DNA from: Alphaproteobacteria bacterium
Lineage (GTDB): Bacteria > Pseudomonadota > Alphaproteobacteria > Rhizobiales > Hyphomicrobiaceae
Length of the DNA stretch: 64,000 nt
Direction: 5' to 3'
NCBI GenBank assembly: GCA_019137195.1
Contig: JAGVSR010000111.1
Location: forward strand, 46,833 to 110,832
Shown: piece after piece, positions 10,252 to 19,218 of the stretch
Layout of the letters: each line of letters starts with the position of its first letter
Numbering within the stretch: position 1 is the stretch's first letter
The notes under the pieces: model-generated
What the model was told of the DNA's origin: nothing
The model's input: the letters and a program-made list of their open reading frames with translations, nothing else
Databases searched by the model: none
Position numbers and translations under genes: made by a program

Positions 10252-10977
10252 CTACTCGCCCGTCTCCCGTCTCACCGTCACCAGTTCCGTCAGCGCGCGT
10301 GCCTTGGCCGGCTTGCCGAGTGGTGCAACGAGCTCCTTCTTCGCCTCGACCAGGATGACGCCGCCGAAGCGGGACGTGAAGCGGGAGCCGGCACGCTCGA
10401 TTGCCGTCGCCGAGCGCACCAGCATCGGTTTGTCGATGGGCGGGAAGAAGAGCGCCCCGCTCCACGCCGTCGGTGTGAAGAGGGACTGCACCAGTAGCTG
10501 CTCGAGTTGCCATCGGCTGTAGGGGCGACCCTGGCCGAATGGTGTGCTGTCTATTCGCGCCCATAAGCCGCGCCGGCTCGGCACCACGGTCAGCAGACGT
10601 CCCTCCGGTGCGAGCACCCGCCACAGCTCGCGCAGCAACGGCACAGGATGCCCTGCAACCTCGAGACAGTGCATCACGAGCAGACGGTCGACCGAGTTGT
10701 CGGGCAGCGGCAGCCGCTCCTCCTCGACCAGCACCGAATGCACCGGCCCCGTCCGCGGCCACACGAGTGCGCCCTGCGTTTCCGGCATGAGCGCCCCGAT
10801 GCGGGTCACCTCGTTGCGGTAGGAGGCGAGATAGGGCGTCGCGAAGCCGAGCCCCATCAAGGTCTGCACCTTTCCCCCGCGCCAGTACGAGCGGATGCTC
10901 TGCGCGAGCACGCGCCGTGCGACCTGGCCGAGGGGCGTCGCGTAGAAATCGTTGAGCTGGGCGACGTCGAGCTGCAT
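10252..10977 (-). CDS. SAM-dependent methyltransferase (class I, type 11)
   Basis: 241 residues from ATG 10977 (MQLDVAQLNDFYATPLGQ, the typical start of this alphaproteobacterial family; an extension to 11118 is low-complexity). MGLGFATPYL replaces the classical glycine-rich SAM motif; EERLPLPDNSVDRLLVMHCLE is the motif II region, and LLRELWRVLAPEGRLLTVVP the post-motif, all of the UbiE/type-11 style. The substrate is unknown. It is divergent from gloB with 264 bp between starts, a pairing I recall in many rhizobial genomes. The C-terminal 50 residues are basic and may contact substrate or membrane. Confidence 0.82.
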   Translation of the reverse strand: MQLDVAQLNDFYATPLGQVARRVLAQSIRSYWRGGKVQTLMGLGFATPYLASYRNEVTRIGALMPETQGALVWPRTGPVHSVLVEEERLPLPDNSVDRLLVMHCLEVAGHPVPLLRELWRVLAPEGRLLTVVPSRRGLWARIDSTPFGQGRPYSRWQLEQLLVQSLFTPTAWSGALFFPPIDKPMLVRSATAIERAGSRFTSRFGGVILVEAKKELVAPLGKPAKARALTELVTVRRETGE

Positions 10978-11241
10978 CGCTTCAAGGATACCCTTGCACG
11001 GCGTTTTCCGGCAACAGCTATGCCATGCCGCAGGGAGCAGGTCGCTCGTCCCTTGCGATGGCGGCGGCCGGCGGGAGGGAGCGCCGCACGGGCTTGGCGC
11101 GCCGCCGGGCCGAAACACGACGTTAATCCTCGCCTCTGCGACACAGAGCAGCCGTTTCGTACCGACGCGTGTTGAAAAGGCGAATGGAGGCGGCTAGCAT
11201 CGCACCAGCGCGCTCGGAAGCGCCCGAAGATCCCATCGCTC

Positions 11242-12012
11242 ATGCCGTCTATCGAAATTCACCAGTTCCCCTGTCTCAAAGACAACTACGGCGTGCTCGT
11301 CCACGATCGAGTATCGGGGGCAACGGCCTCGATCGACGCACCGGACCCGGCCGCCGTGAGTGCTGCCGCCGCCGACAAGGGCTGGCGCATCTCGCATATT
11401 CTCGTCACCCACCATCACGCCGACCACACCGGCGGCATCACGGCATTGAAGGCCGCGTTCGGCTCGACCGTTTACGGTCCCCGGATCGAGGCCGCACGCA
11501 TCCCCGGCCTGGACGTGGCGGTCGGGGAGGGCGACAAGATCCGCCTCGGCGACCATGAGATCACCGTTCTGGAGACTCCGGGCCACACCGTTGGCCACGT
11601 AAGCTATTGGATGCCCAAGGACCGCGTCGTGTTCGTCGGCGACACGCTGTTCGCCATGGGCTGTGGCCGGGTGCTCGAGGGCAGTCACGAGATGATGTGG
11701 GCCTCGCTGTCGCGCATTGCCGGCCTTCCGCGCGACACCGCAATCTATTGCGGCCACGAGTACACCGAGGCCAACGCCCGCTTCGCCTTGACCATCGAGC
11801 CCGAGAACGTCGCGCTGAGTAAGCGCGCGCACGAGGTGGAGATGGCGCGTGCCGTCGGCCTTGCGACCCTACCGACAACCGTGCAGCAGGAGCTCGACAC
11901 CAACGTCTTCCTGCGCCCCCACAGCTTTTCGATCAGAAACCGGCTCGGCATGCGCGCGGAGGCCGACTGGCGCGTGTTCGGCGAGATTCGCACCCGAAAG
12001 AACAAGGCGTGA
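11242..12012 (+). CDS. gloB: Hydroxyacylglutathione hydrolase (glyoxalase II)
   Basis: Hydrolyses S-D-lactoylglutathione to glutathione and D-lactate, completing methylglyoxal detoxification. 256 residues, metallo-beta-lactamase fold: metal-binding THHHADHTGG (57-62 form HxHxDH), TPGHTVGHVSYW, FVGDTLFAMGCGR, and YCGHEYTEAN, with the C-terminal substrate region ending in RIRTRK-type basic residues. It divergently faces the methyltransferase gene. The stop overlaps the GTG of the cupin gene by 4 nt (GTGA), so the two are translationally coupled. No glyoxalase I gene is in the window. Confidence 0.95.
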   Translation: MPSIEIHQFPCLKDNYGVLVHDRVSGATASIDAPDPAAVSAAAADKGWRISHILVTHHHADHTGGITALKAAFGSTVYGPRIEAARIPGLDVAVGEGDKIRLGDHEITVLETPGHTVGHVSYWMPKDRVVFVGDTLFAMGCGRVLEGSHEMMWASLSRIAGLPRDTAIYCGHEYTEANARFALTIEPENVALSKRAHEVEMARAVGLATLPTTVQQELDTNVFLRPHSFSIRNRLGMRAEADWRVFGEIRTRKNKA

Positions 12013-12464
12013 CGCGATTGCCCGCCTCTCTTTCGGCCGACGACGTCATCGCGCTGCTTGGCCTCGCGCCTCATCCCGAGGGCGGCCATTTCCGCGAGAC
12101 GTTTCGCGATGATCGCCTGGACGCAACGGCCGGGAACCGCGCGGCCTCGACCGCTATTTACTACCTGCTCAAGGCCGGCGAGGTCTCACGCTGGCACCGT
12201 GTCGACGCGGCGGAGGTCTGGCACTGGTATGCTGGCGCGCCGCTGGCGCTCGGCATTGCGCGTCCCGCTGGACCCGAGGAGGCCGTTCGCCTGGGGTCCG
12301 ATCTCGTTGCTGGCGAGCGGCCCCAGGCCGTCGTGCCGGCCGGTCATTGGCAACAGGCGAGAAGCCTCGGAGCATGGACGCTCGTCGGTTGCACCGTCGC
12401 GCCGGGTTTCACATTTTCTGGCTTCGAGATGGCACCTGTGGACTTTGCCCCGGGCAAGCCATAG
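12009..12464 (+). CDS. DUF985-family cupin protein
   Basis: 151 residues, a single beta-barrel cupin of the DUF985 type: LLGLAPHPEGGHFRETFRD at the N-terminus, AIYYLLKAGEVSRWHRVDAAE with the likely metal or ligand His, VWHWYAGAPL, VVPAGHWQQARSLGAWTLVGC and a terminal VAPGFTFSGFEM. The function of the family is not firmly known; some members bind nucleotide sugars or act as epimerase-like proteins. GTG start inside the gloB stop (GTGA) suggests coupled translation with gloB. Confidence 0.88.
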   Translation: MTRLPASLSADDVIALLGLAPHPEGGHFRETFRDDRLDATAGNRAASTAIYYLLKAGEVSRWHRVDAAEVWHWYAGAPLALGIARPAGPEEAVRLGSDLVAGERPQAVVPAGHWQQARSLGAWTLVGCTVAPGFTFSGFEMAPVDFAPGKP

Positions 12465-12681
12465 TTCGGGCACGGCAACTGTTGCCGATCGGTGCCGCGC
12501 CAGTCTGAATCGCGGGTTTGTCCACAGTCGCCCGACGCCTCTCAGTTGGCGCATTCCTCCAAAATCGGAAGGGCTTACCTGTTTGTAAGGTGGATGAACG
12601 AGGCCCTGGCCTTGCCGCTCCAACGCGACTCACCGAAAAGTGGCCCCAATTCAATTTGCCGGCTGACGGGGGTTGCCCAAC

Positions 12682-14622
12682 ATGAAGGCCCAGTCCACGG
12701 GACCAGTTCTATCGGCGGTGTTCGTCGACTACGACAACATCTATCTGTCTCTCAAGCGTAAGAGCGAGGACGCGGCCAGGCGCTTCGCCAAGGACGCTGG
12801 CCTATGGCTGAAGGAAATCGAGAGCGGACGGCTCTTTACGCCGACCAACTCCTTCGCCCAGCCGGTCGAGCGCCGCATCGTGCTGAATCGCTGCTACGGC
12901 AACCCGGTCCCGCGCCGCAACGCGTCCGACAACTCGACCGACATGAACTCGTTTCCGTTCGTGCGCCATCACTTCCTGCGCGCCGGCTTCGAGGTCATCG
13001 ACTGCCCACCGTTGACCGCCCAGCTCAAGAACTCGGCCGACATCCGCATGGTCATGGACGTGCGCGACATGCTGAGCCACGAGACTCGATTCGAGGAGTT
13101 CATCCTCTTGTCGGGCGACGCCGACTTCACGCCGCTCCTGCATCGGCTGCGCGCGCACGCCCGCCGCACGGTCGTCTACGCCAACGATCACACCGCCGCC
13201 CCGTACACCGCCATCAGCGATGGCGAGGTGCGCGAAGCCGATCTTCTCACGCTGCTGCTCGAGGGCAAGAGCGCCGCTGAGCGCGACACGGCAATCGCCG
13301 GCACGGGGCTCGCCGCGATCGGCGCCCAGCCGGACATCGAGCAGATCCGCCGCGAGATCATGGCCGAGGTGCTGGGCGCCGTCCGCGCTTCGAGCCACCC
13401 GGTGCCCCTCGAGGCGCTCGCCGACCGGGCCGTACGTCTGCTTGGCCACGACAAGACGATCGGCTCGGCTTGGGGCGGCGCCGGCAGCTTCCGCGATCTC
13501 CTCGCCAAGTCTCTGCCGATGGACGTGCGTCTGTCGGAGCAGGCGCCCTTCTTCGTTTTCGATACCAGCCGCCATCTCGCGTCGCAGCGTGCCGAGAAGC
13601 GCATCACCGCTCGTTCCGACGCTCAGGCTGAGCCGCCGCGCGCCGAGCCGCGTCTCGAGGCACGACCCGAGTTGCGCCCGGAGGCACGCCCGGAGCCGCG
13701 CTATGAGCCGACCCGCGACTCGCGGCTCGATCAGCGCCCGGCGGCGGCCCCCATCACCACAGGACCCGCGGCAGCCACGGCACCCAAGCAGCCGTCGCGT
13801 TTCGCCGATCAAAGCTACGCGGCGCCTGCCGCGCGCGCTCCTGCGCCTACCCCGGCGGCTCCTGCGCCGGCTGCCCCTCAGGCAGGCTATGCACCGCCTG
13901 CTGCCGCGTATGCACCGCCGCCGGTCCCGCGAGCCGCCACGCCCGCCACTCCTGCCACCCCTGCCTTGGCACCGGCGGCGCCACAGGCACCCGCGGCTCA
14001 GCGCGCCAGCGAGCCTAATGCAGCGATCCGCAATTCGATCGCGCGCATTCACGAGGCCTGCCAGGCGCCGCCGCTGGCGCCGCCCGAGTATCGCGCGCTA
14101 TTCGAGGTCATGGCCGATGAAATCACGTCCAACGGACTCGCCGGCGCACAGACGCTTGTCAACATCATGAATCGCGCCCGTGAGCTTGGGGTCGAGCTGC
14201 GCCGTGACGACATCCGTTTCGTGCTCGAGGTCGTGAGCGAGCCCGATCCTTGGTTCGAGCAGGGCGCCTCGGCGAACCTCTTCGCCAGTCGCTTCCGCAA
14301 CTTCGTGGTTGCGCGCTGCCGCAGTCAGAGCCTCAACCTGTCGTCGGACGAGCTCGACCTCATCGACGCCTGGTTCGGCGGCTCGCCTGCGGCCCGCCCG
14401 GTGCAGCCGAGCGCGATGCGACAGCCCGCCGCCCCGCAGGCGGCACCCGCGCCCGCCTACCAGGCGCCGCCGCCGCAGGCCGCTGCTGCGCCGGCCGGCG
14501 ACCGCTGGTGGAGCCTCGATGAAGGCCGCAACCAGGCTGCCGATGTGCGAGCGGCCGCTGTCGAGGGTCTCGGACCAGAGGACGAGTTCCCACGCATTAT
14601 CCGCTCGCGGCTCCGCGGCTGA
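12682..14622 (+). CDS. LabA-like NYN domain protein with OST-HTH/LOTUS region
   Basis: 646 residues from ATG 12682 (an in-frame TTG is 9 nt earlier). Residues 10-185 form an NYN (PIN-like) nuclease domain: FVDYDNIYLSL with the first acidic cluster, KNSADIRMVMDVRDML, and ILLSGDADFTPLL with the last. Residues about 215-300 match an OST-HTH/LOTUS RNA-binding fold (IEQIRREIMAEVLGAV, PLEALADRAVRLLG). A Pro/Ala/Arg-rich linker of about 150 residues follows, then a C-terminal helical domain (IARIHEACQAP, VLEVVSEPDPWFEQ) and a second Pro/Ala tail. The likely role is RNA cleavage or RNA-bound regulation. A hairpin terminator follows. Confidence 0.85.
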   Translation: MKAQSTGPVLSAVFVDYDNIYLSLKRKSEDAARRFAKDAGLWLKEIESGRLFTPTNSFAQPVERRIVLNRCYGNPVPRRNASDNSTDMNSFPFVRHHFLRAGFEVIDCPPLTAQLKNSADIRMVMDVRDMLSHETRFEEFILLSGDADFTPLLHRLRAHARRTVVYANDHTAAPYTAISDGEVREADLLTLLLEGKSAAERDTAIAGTGLAAIGAQPDIEQIRREIMAEVLGAVRASSHPVPLEALADRAVRLLGHDKTIGSAWGGAGSFRDLLAKSLPMDVRLSEQAPFFVFDTSRHLASQRAEKRITARSDAQAEPPRAEPRLEARPELRPEARPEPRYEPTRDSRLDQRPAAAPITTGPAAATAPKQPSRFADQSYAAPAARAPAPTPAAPAPAAPQAGYAPPAAAYAPPPVPRAATPATPATPALAPAAPQAPAAQRASEPNAAIRNSIARIHEACQAPPLAPPEYRALFEVMADEITSNGLAGAQTLVNIMNRARELGVELRRDDIRFVLEVVSEPDPWFEQGASANLFASRFRNFVVARCRSQSLNLSSDELDLIDAWFGGSPAARPVQPSAMRQPAAPQAAPAPAYQAPPPQAAAAPAGDRWWSLDEGRNQAADVRAAAVEGLGPEDEFPRIIRSRLRG

Positions 14623-14648
14623 TCTCAGCGCAACTTGAGACAGACTGC

Positions 14649-14678
14649 GCCCCGGCCGGGTCTCCTGGCCGGGGCTTT
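14649..14678 (+). terminator. Rho-independent terminator after the NYN-LOTUS gene
   Basis: Nine-base perfect stem GCCCCGGCC / GGCCGGGGC with a 9-nt loop, followed by TTT and a C-rich stretch, 26 bp after the stop codon. The T-run is short, so it may be leaky. Confidence 0.6.
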
Positions 14679-14870
14679 CCCGTGCCTTCGGCAAGCTCCG
14701 CACTACGTTCTGGGAGCGCTGCGGAGGTCGTGCCGGTGCCCATGACGTTCGGGCCGGAGACAGGCCAAGACGTTGGTGACCCTAATCGGTCAAATCGTAA
14801 ATCGGAGGTTGAGTCCGTGGCGACGGCCGCCTACGACTGCACAGATTCACGACGTCACGACCTCACGCTC

Positions 14871-15611
14871 ATGCGCAAACGTCTCGATCAGGCTCTCGTC
14901 GAGCGCGGCTTGGCCGAAACGCGTGCCCGCGCTCGCGGCCTGATCCTGCGCGGCCATGTGCGCGTCGGCGGCGTGACGGCCACGAAGCCCGCTCAGCCGG
15001 TTGCGGACGTTGCCGCGATCGAGGTCGCCGAGAAGGCGCAGCGCCACGTCTCCTTCGGCGCCTGGAAGCTCGCCGCCGCTCTCGACCGCTTCGGACCGGC
15101 CTTCGATCCTGCCGGCCGCGTCGCCCTCGACATCGGCGCCTCGACCGGCGGCTTTACCGGCGTGCTTCTCGAGCGCGGCGCGACACGCGTCTACGCGGTC
15201 GATGTCGGCCGCGACCAGCTCCATGAGACGCTCCGCACCGATCCGCGCGTCGTCTCGCTGGAAAGCACCGACGCGCGCGACCTCGACGCCACGCTCATAC
15301 CCGGCCCCATCACCGCCATCGGCATCGACGTGAGCTTCATCTCGCTCTTGAAGGTGCTGCCGGCCGTACTGCCGCTCGCGGCACCTGGCGCCTGGCTCGT
15401 AGCGCTCGTCAAGCCGCAATTCGAGGTCGGACGCGAAGCGGTGGGTAAGGGCGGCATCGTCCGCGACGCGGCGGCACGCGCCGCCGCCGTATCGTCCGTT
15501 CGATCGTGGCTCGCGGCTGAGCCCGGCTGGCGTGTGCTTGACGTGATCGTGGCGCCGGGGTTGGAAGGGGCCAACGAGGAGTATCTGATCGGAGCCGAGC
15601 GTGCCGCCTGA
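14871..15611 (+). CDS. tlyA: TlyA-family rRNA 2'-O-methyltransferase
   Basis: 246 residues from ATG 14871, where the S4 RNA-binding domain begins directly (MRKRLDQALVERGLAETRARARGLILRGHVRV). A Rossmann methyltransferase follows: LDIGASTGGFTGVLLERGA (SAM motif I, about 86-104), VYAVDVGRDQL, GIDVSFISLL, and VKPQFEVGREAVGKGGIVRD. Known family members 2'-O-methylate 16S and/or 23S rRNA cytidines and affect capreomycin sensitivity; some are annotated as hemolysins. It overlaps the next RNA methyltransferase by 11 nt. In many rhizobia tlyA follows dxs; here it does not. Confidence 0.92.
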   Translation: MRKRLDQALVERGLAETRARARGLILRGHVRVGGVTATKPAQPVADVAAIEVAEKAQRHVSFGAWKLAAALDRFGPAFDPAGRVALDIGASTGGFTGVLLERGATRVYAVDVGRDQLHETLRTDPRVVSLESTDARDLDATLIPGPITAIGIDVSFISLLKVLPAVLPLAAPGAWLVALVKPQFEVGREAVGKGGIVRDAAARAAAVSSVRSWLAAEPGWRVLDVIVAPGLEGANEEYLIGAERAA

Positions 15612-16833
15612 GAGACAAGAGGTCGAGATCGTGCGCATCGGGGCAGGAGGCGACGGCGTTGCCGAGACCGGGCGCGGGCCGGTCTTTGTGCCCCTTGCGC
15701 TGCCCGGCGAGCGCTGGGCCATTGACGCCGCGGGTGGCGCGGCCGAGCTCGTCTCGGAGGGGCAGCCGCGTGCGACTCCACCCTGCCGACACTTCGGCCA
15801 ATGCGGCGGCTGCATCGCCCAGCACATGCCGGATGACGTCTACGTCGGATGGAAGCGGGCCCTCGTGGTCGACGCCTTCGCCCACCGCGGCATCGCCGCC
15901 GACGTGACGCCCGTCGTGCGCGTGCCGCTCCGGTCACGCCGGCGCGCCTTCCTCGGCGTCGAGCGCCGCGGCCAGAACGTCACCATCGGCTTCCGCGAGG
16001 AGGGACGCCACAAGCTGGTCGCCATGGCGGAGTGCCCGGTTCTGGACGACACCATCACCGCGGCACTCCCGCATCTCTGCGATATGGCGCGCATCGCCAT
16101 GCCGGACGCCGAGGGAGGCCGCCTCATCGTCACGAAAACCGACGACGGCCTCGACGTCTCCTTCGACAATGGCTCGAAGGGCCTTCCCGCCGCGGCCCGC
16201 GCCGCATTGGCCTCGCTCGCCGAGCGTGCGCGCCTCGTGCGCTTGACGGTCCGCGGCGAGCCAATCGTCGAGCGCGGACGCGCCATCGTCACCATCGACG
16301 GCGTCGCCGTGGAGGCGCCGCAGAGCATCTTCCTGCAGGCCGTCGCCGAGGCCGAGCGGCAGCTGATCTCGCTCGTGATGGCCGCTGTTCCGAAGAAGGC
16401 AAAGCGCGCAGCGGATCTCTTCTCGGGTCTCGGCACCTTCGCTCTGCCGGTCGCCCGCCGCCTCGCCGTCACCGCCTTCGACAGTGACAAGCGGGCGATC
16501 AGTGCTTTGACCAATGCCGCGAAAGGTGCCCAGGGTCTGAAGCCCATCGACGCTCGCGTGCGCGATCTATTCCGCGAGCCGCTGTCGGTCCGCGAGCTGG
16601 ACGCGTTCGACCTCGTCGTCTTCGATCCGCCCCGCGCCGGTGCTGCCGAGCAGGCCGAGCGTCTCGCCAAGAGCAGGGTGCCGGTCGTTGTTGCTGTGTC
16701 TTGCGCCCCCGCCACCCTCGCTCGCGACGCTCGCACCCTGCTCGACGGCGGCTACCGCATGGGCCGCGTCACACCCATCGACCAGTTCCTCTTCTCCGCC
16801 CACGTCGAGGCGGTAGCGGTGTTCGCGAGGTAG
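15601..16833 (+). CDS. RlmD/RumA-type 23S rRNA m5U methyltransferase
   Basis: 410 residues, GTG start inside the tlyA stop region (11-nt overlap). An N-terminal TRAM-like region (VEIVRIGAGGDGVAETGRGPVFVPLALPGE cut here to its style) is followed by a 4Fe-4S cluster motif CRHFGQCGGC (Cys62, 68, 71, with MAECPVL supplying the fourth), then SIFLQAVAEAE, SAM motif DLFSGLGTFALPVA, FDPPRAGAAEQ, and catalytic VSCAPATLARDA. This is the fold of RlmC/RlmD/TrmA uridine-C5 methyltransferases; the exact position modified cannot be read. Paired with tlyA, it forms an rRNA modification unit. Confidence 0.9.
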   Translation: MPPERQEVEIVRIGAGGDGVAETGRGPVFVPLALPGERWAIDAAGGAAELVSEGQPRATPPCRHFGQCGGCIAQHMPDDVYVGWKRALVVDAFAHRGIAADVTPVVRVPLRSRRRAFLGVERRGQNVTIGFREEGRHKLVAMAECPVLDDTITAALPHLCDMARIAMPDAEGGRLIVTKTDDGLDVSFDNGSKGLPAAARAALASLAERARLVRLTVRGEPIVERGRAIVTIDGVAVEAPQSIFLQAVAEAERQLISLVMAAVPKKAKRAADLFSGLGTFALPVARRLAVTAFDSDKRAISALTNAAKGAQGLKPIDARVRDLFREPLSVRELDAFDLVVFDPPRAGAAEQAERLAKSRVPVVVAVSCAPATLARDARTLLDGGYRMGRVTPIDQFLFSAHVEAVAVFAR

Positions 16834-17017
16834 CGGGGCCCCAAGCTCGAAGGCCGCCGTCGCTCGGGAGACGCGATGGGCCAGAAGCGACCCATGCGAG
16901 ACACGGACGATCAGTTGCGGTTTGCTTTCCACGCGCTTCGGGGCAGTGTATCGTTTGTCCCAAAAGTCAGCCGTGTTCGCCATAAGCGCTGGATGGCTTG
17001 CGATCAGGGGCGGGGCG

Positions 17018-18196
17018 GTGGTGGACGAGAAGGTTGGAACGGTAGCAGCGCACGAGGTTTACGCATTTCTTTGCGCGACTATCGCGGCGACCTTCTTTAT
17101 CGGGATGACGTTCGGTCTTGGCTATCCGCTCGCAGCATTGACGTTCGAGGCGTGGGGGCAGCCGAGCTGGATATTGGGCATCGCTGGTGCGGCGCCATCG
17201 GTCGGGATTGTTCTCTCGCTGATGGTGCTGCCGAGACTCATCTCAAAGCTCGGCGCCGTGCCAGCCCTTGTGGCGGGAAGCTTGCTTTCGGCGGCCGGCT
17301 ATCTGGCCCTCTATGCTTTGACGGGACCGTGGTTCTGGATAGCGCTCCGCTTTTTGATGGGCTCATTCGTCACCATCCCTTGGCTCATCGTGCAAGTCTG
17401 GACAACAACGGCCGCGCCAACCCATATCAGCGGGCGGGTATTGGCCGCTTACAGCTTGGCTTATGCGGGCGGAACGGCAATTTCCCCGGTGTTGGTCGAG
17501 GTGATGGGGTTCCAAGGGCTATTGCCGTTCGTGGCCGGCGCTGTTCTGGCGTTTCTGGTAATTCTGCCCGTTCTCCTGGTCGCGCGCTCGGCGCCTCACG
17601 TCGAATTCAAGCCGATCACCAGTATCGCCAGCATGGTGCGAGCCGTGCCGCTCACGGTCGTCACCGGTTTCTTGAGCGGCTTCATGGAATTGTCGACCAT
17701 CTCGCTGATAACATCTGTGGCCATTGCAGGCGGGTTGGATGTCGTTTCGGCGCTACGCCTCGTCACAGCATTTCTTGCCGGGTGTACGCTTATGCAAATT
17801 CCTGTGGGCTGGCTTGCCGATCGCGTGCGCCCGTTCGGGATAAGTGTCGCGCTGTGTCTGCTCAACGCTGCGGCTGCCCTTGCCCTGCCGTGGGCATTCC
17901 AGAGCTTCGCTGTCGCTGCGCTTGTCGCGTTCCTAATGGGAGGGTCGGCCTATGGTTTCTATACCCTGTCGATGGCACTCATTGGCGAACACGGAGCGCC
18001 TGCGGATCACAACACCGGCAATATTGCGGTTATCATGGGCTCGCAAACGGGCGGCGTCATCGGGCCGCTGATGTGCGGGGCGGCCATGACAGGAGCAACA
18101 ATTGCAGGATTTGTCGGTGTCCTCGCTTTCGCGAGCCTGGCAACGGCTTTCGTACTCGTTGCCATATGGCGGGCACAGCCGAATGCACGCGCTTGA
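17018..18196 (+). CDS. MFS family transporter
   Basis: About 392 residues from GTG 17018 (an upstream TTG at 16922 would add 32 non-homologous residues; AGGGGCGGGG just before favours the downstream GTG). Twelve hydrophobic segments are apparent, starting VYAFLCATIAATFFIGMTFG; MFS-type loop residues are present (LPRLISKLGAVPALV between segments 2 and 3, WLADRVRPFG between 8 and 9). The substrate is unknown. GC and codon choice look slightly less biased than in neighbours (more GTT, TTG and GGG), so recent acquisition is possible. It ends 210 bp from the convergent sirtuin gene. Confidence 0.85.
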   Translation: MVDEKVGTVAAHEVYAFLCATIAATFFIGMTFGLGYPLAALTFEAWGQPSWILGIAGAAPSVGIVLSLMVLPRLISKLGAVPALVAGSLLSAAGYLALYALTGPWFWIALRFLMGSFVTIPWLIVQVWTTTAAPTHISGRVLAAYSLAYAGGTAISPVLVEVMGFQGLLPFVAGAVLAFLVILPVLLVARSAPHVEFKPITSIASMVRAVPLTVVTGFLSGFMELSTISLITSVAIAGGLDVVSALRLVTAFLAGCTLMQIPVGWLADRVRPFGISVALCLLNAAAALALPWAFQSFAVAALVAFLMGGSAYGFYTLSMALIGEHGAPADHNTGNIAVIMGSQTGGVIGPLMCGAAMTGATIAGFVGVLAFASLATAFVLVAIWRAQPNARA

Positions 18197-18406
18197 CGTG
18201 CGGTGGGAAGACGATTGGATCGCGCATGCCATCGCCTCGGTTGCGGCGCACACAACTGCCGCCCCGATGCCCGGCATTCTTGCAACACGGTTGTTGAGCG
18301 CCGGCCCTTAGACCGCAACGGCTCACCATGTCGGTGCGCCCGCAGAAAATGTCGGCTTATCGCGACAGCTGGACATCGTCTGGCGCGCGGCCGCAGGCGC
18401 CCGGTC

Positions 18407-19111
18407 CTACGTCTTGAGCACCCTCTCCACATACGCCGGCACCACCTGGGTCGCCGGGCCATGAATCGTGTCGGCGAAGTAGGACGCGCCTTCCGACGGC
18501 TCGAGGTTGAGCTCGACCGTGTGGGCGCCCGCGCGGCGCGCGAGAGCGACGAAGCCGGCTGCGGGATAGACGTTGCCGCTGGTGCCGATGGAGAGAAAGA
18601 GGTCGGCCGCCTCGAGAAGCGCGCCGATGCGGTCCATCTCGTACGGCATCTCGCCGAACCACACGACGTCGGGCCGCAGGCCGTGCGGCCTGCCGCAGCC
18701 GGGGCAGATGGTCTCGAGCGAAAGGTCGGCTTCCCATGCAAAGCGGCCGTCGCAGAGGAGGCACCACGCCTTCAACAGCTCGCCGTGCATGTGGATGAGG
18801 TTCTTCGACCCGGCCTGCTCGTGCAGCGCGTCGATATTCTGGGTGACGAGCGTCACCTCGCCATTGTGCTCGGCTTCGAGGCGGGCAAGCGCATAGTGTG
18901 CTGCGTTCGGCTTCACCGTCGCATGATCGCGCCGGCGCATGTTGTAAAAGTCATGCACCCTCTTGGGATCGCGCCGGAACGCCTCCGGCGTCGCCACGTC
19001 TTCGATGCTGTACTTCGACCAGATGCCGTCCTTGTCGCGGAACGTGGCGACCCCGCTTTCGGCCGAAATTCCGGCTCCGGTGAGGATGACGATGCGCTGA
19101 TATGGAGGCAT
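18407..19111 (-). CDS. cobB: NAD-dependent protein deacylase (class III sirtuin)
   Basis: Removes acetyl or succinyl groups from protein lysines using NAD. 234 residues: NAD loop ILTGAGISAESGVATFRD (9-26), TQNIDALHEQAG (90-101), catalytic His109 in HMHGEL, and structural zinc Cys117, 120, 136 and 139. FYNMRR (56-61) carries the Tyr and Arg that in CobB/SIRT5 contact succinyl-lysine, so desuccinylase activity is plausible. Stand-alone minus-strand gene 107 bp downstream of the D,D-carboxypeptidase gene, and convergent with the MFS gene. Confidence 0.93.
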   Translation of the reverse strand: MPPYQRIVILTGAGISAESGVATFRDKDGIWSKYSIEDVATPEAFRRDPKRVHDFYNMRRRDHATVKPNAAHYALARLEAEHNGEVTLVTQNIDALHEQAGSKNLIHMHGELLKAWCLLCDGRFAWEADLSLETICPGCGRPHGLRPDVVWFGEMPYEMDRIGALLEAADLFLSIGTSGNVYPAAGFVALARRAGAHTVELNLEPSEGASYFADTIHGPATQVVPAYVERVLKT

Positions 19112-19218
19112 GTGCGAGGATCCTTTTCAGTTGCCCAAGCCCGGACCGCACGCCTCTCCGACGGGTGCAGGGGCACGGCGAGTGACGCCTCCCGAACGCA
19201 AGCCCCGCCCCGACAGCG

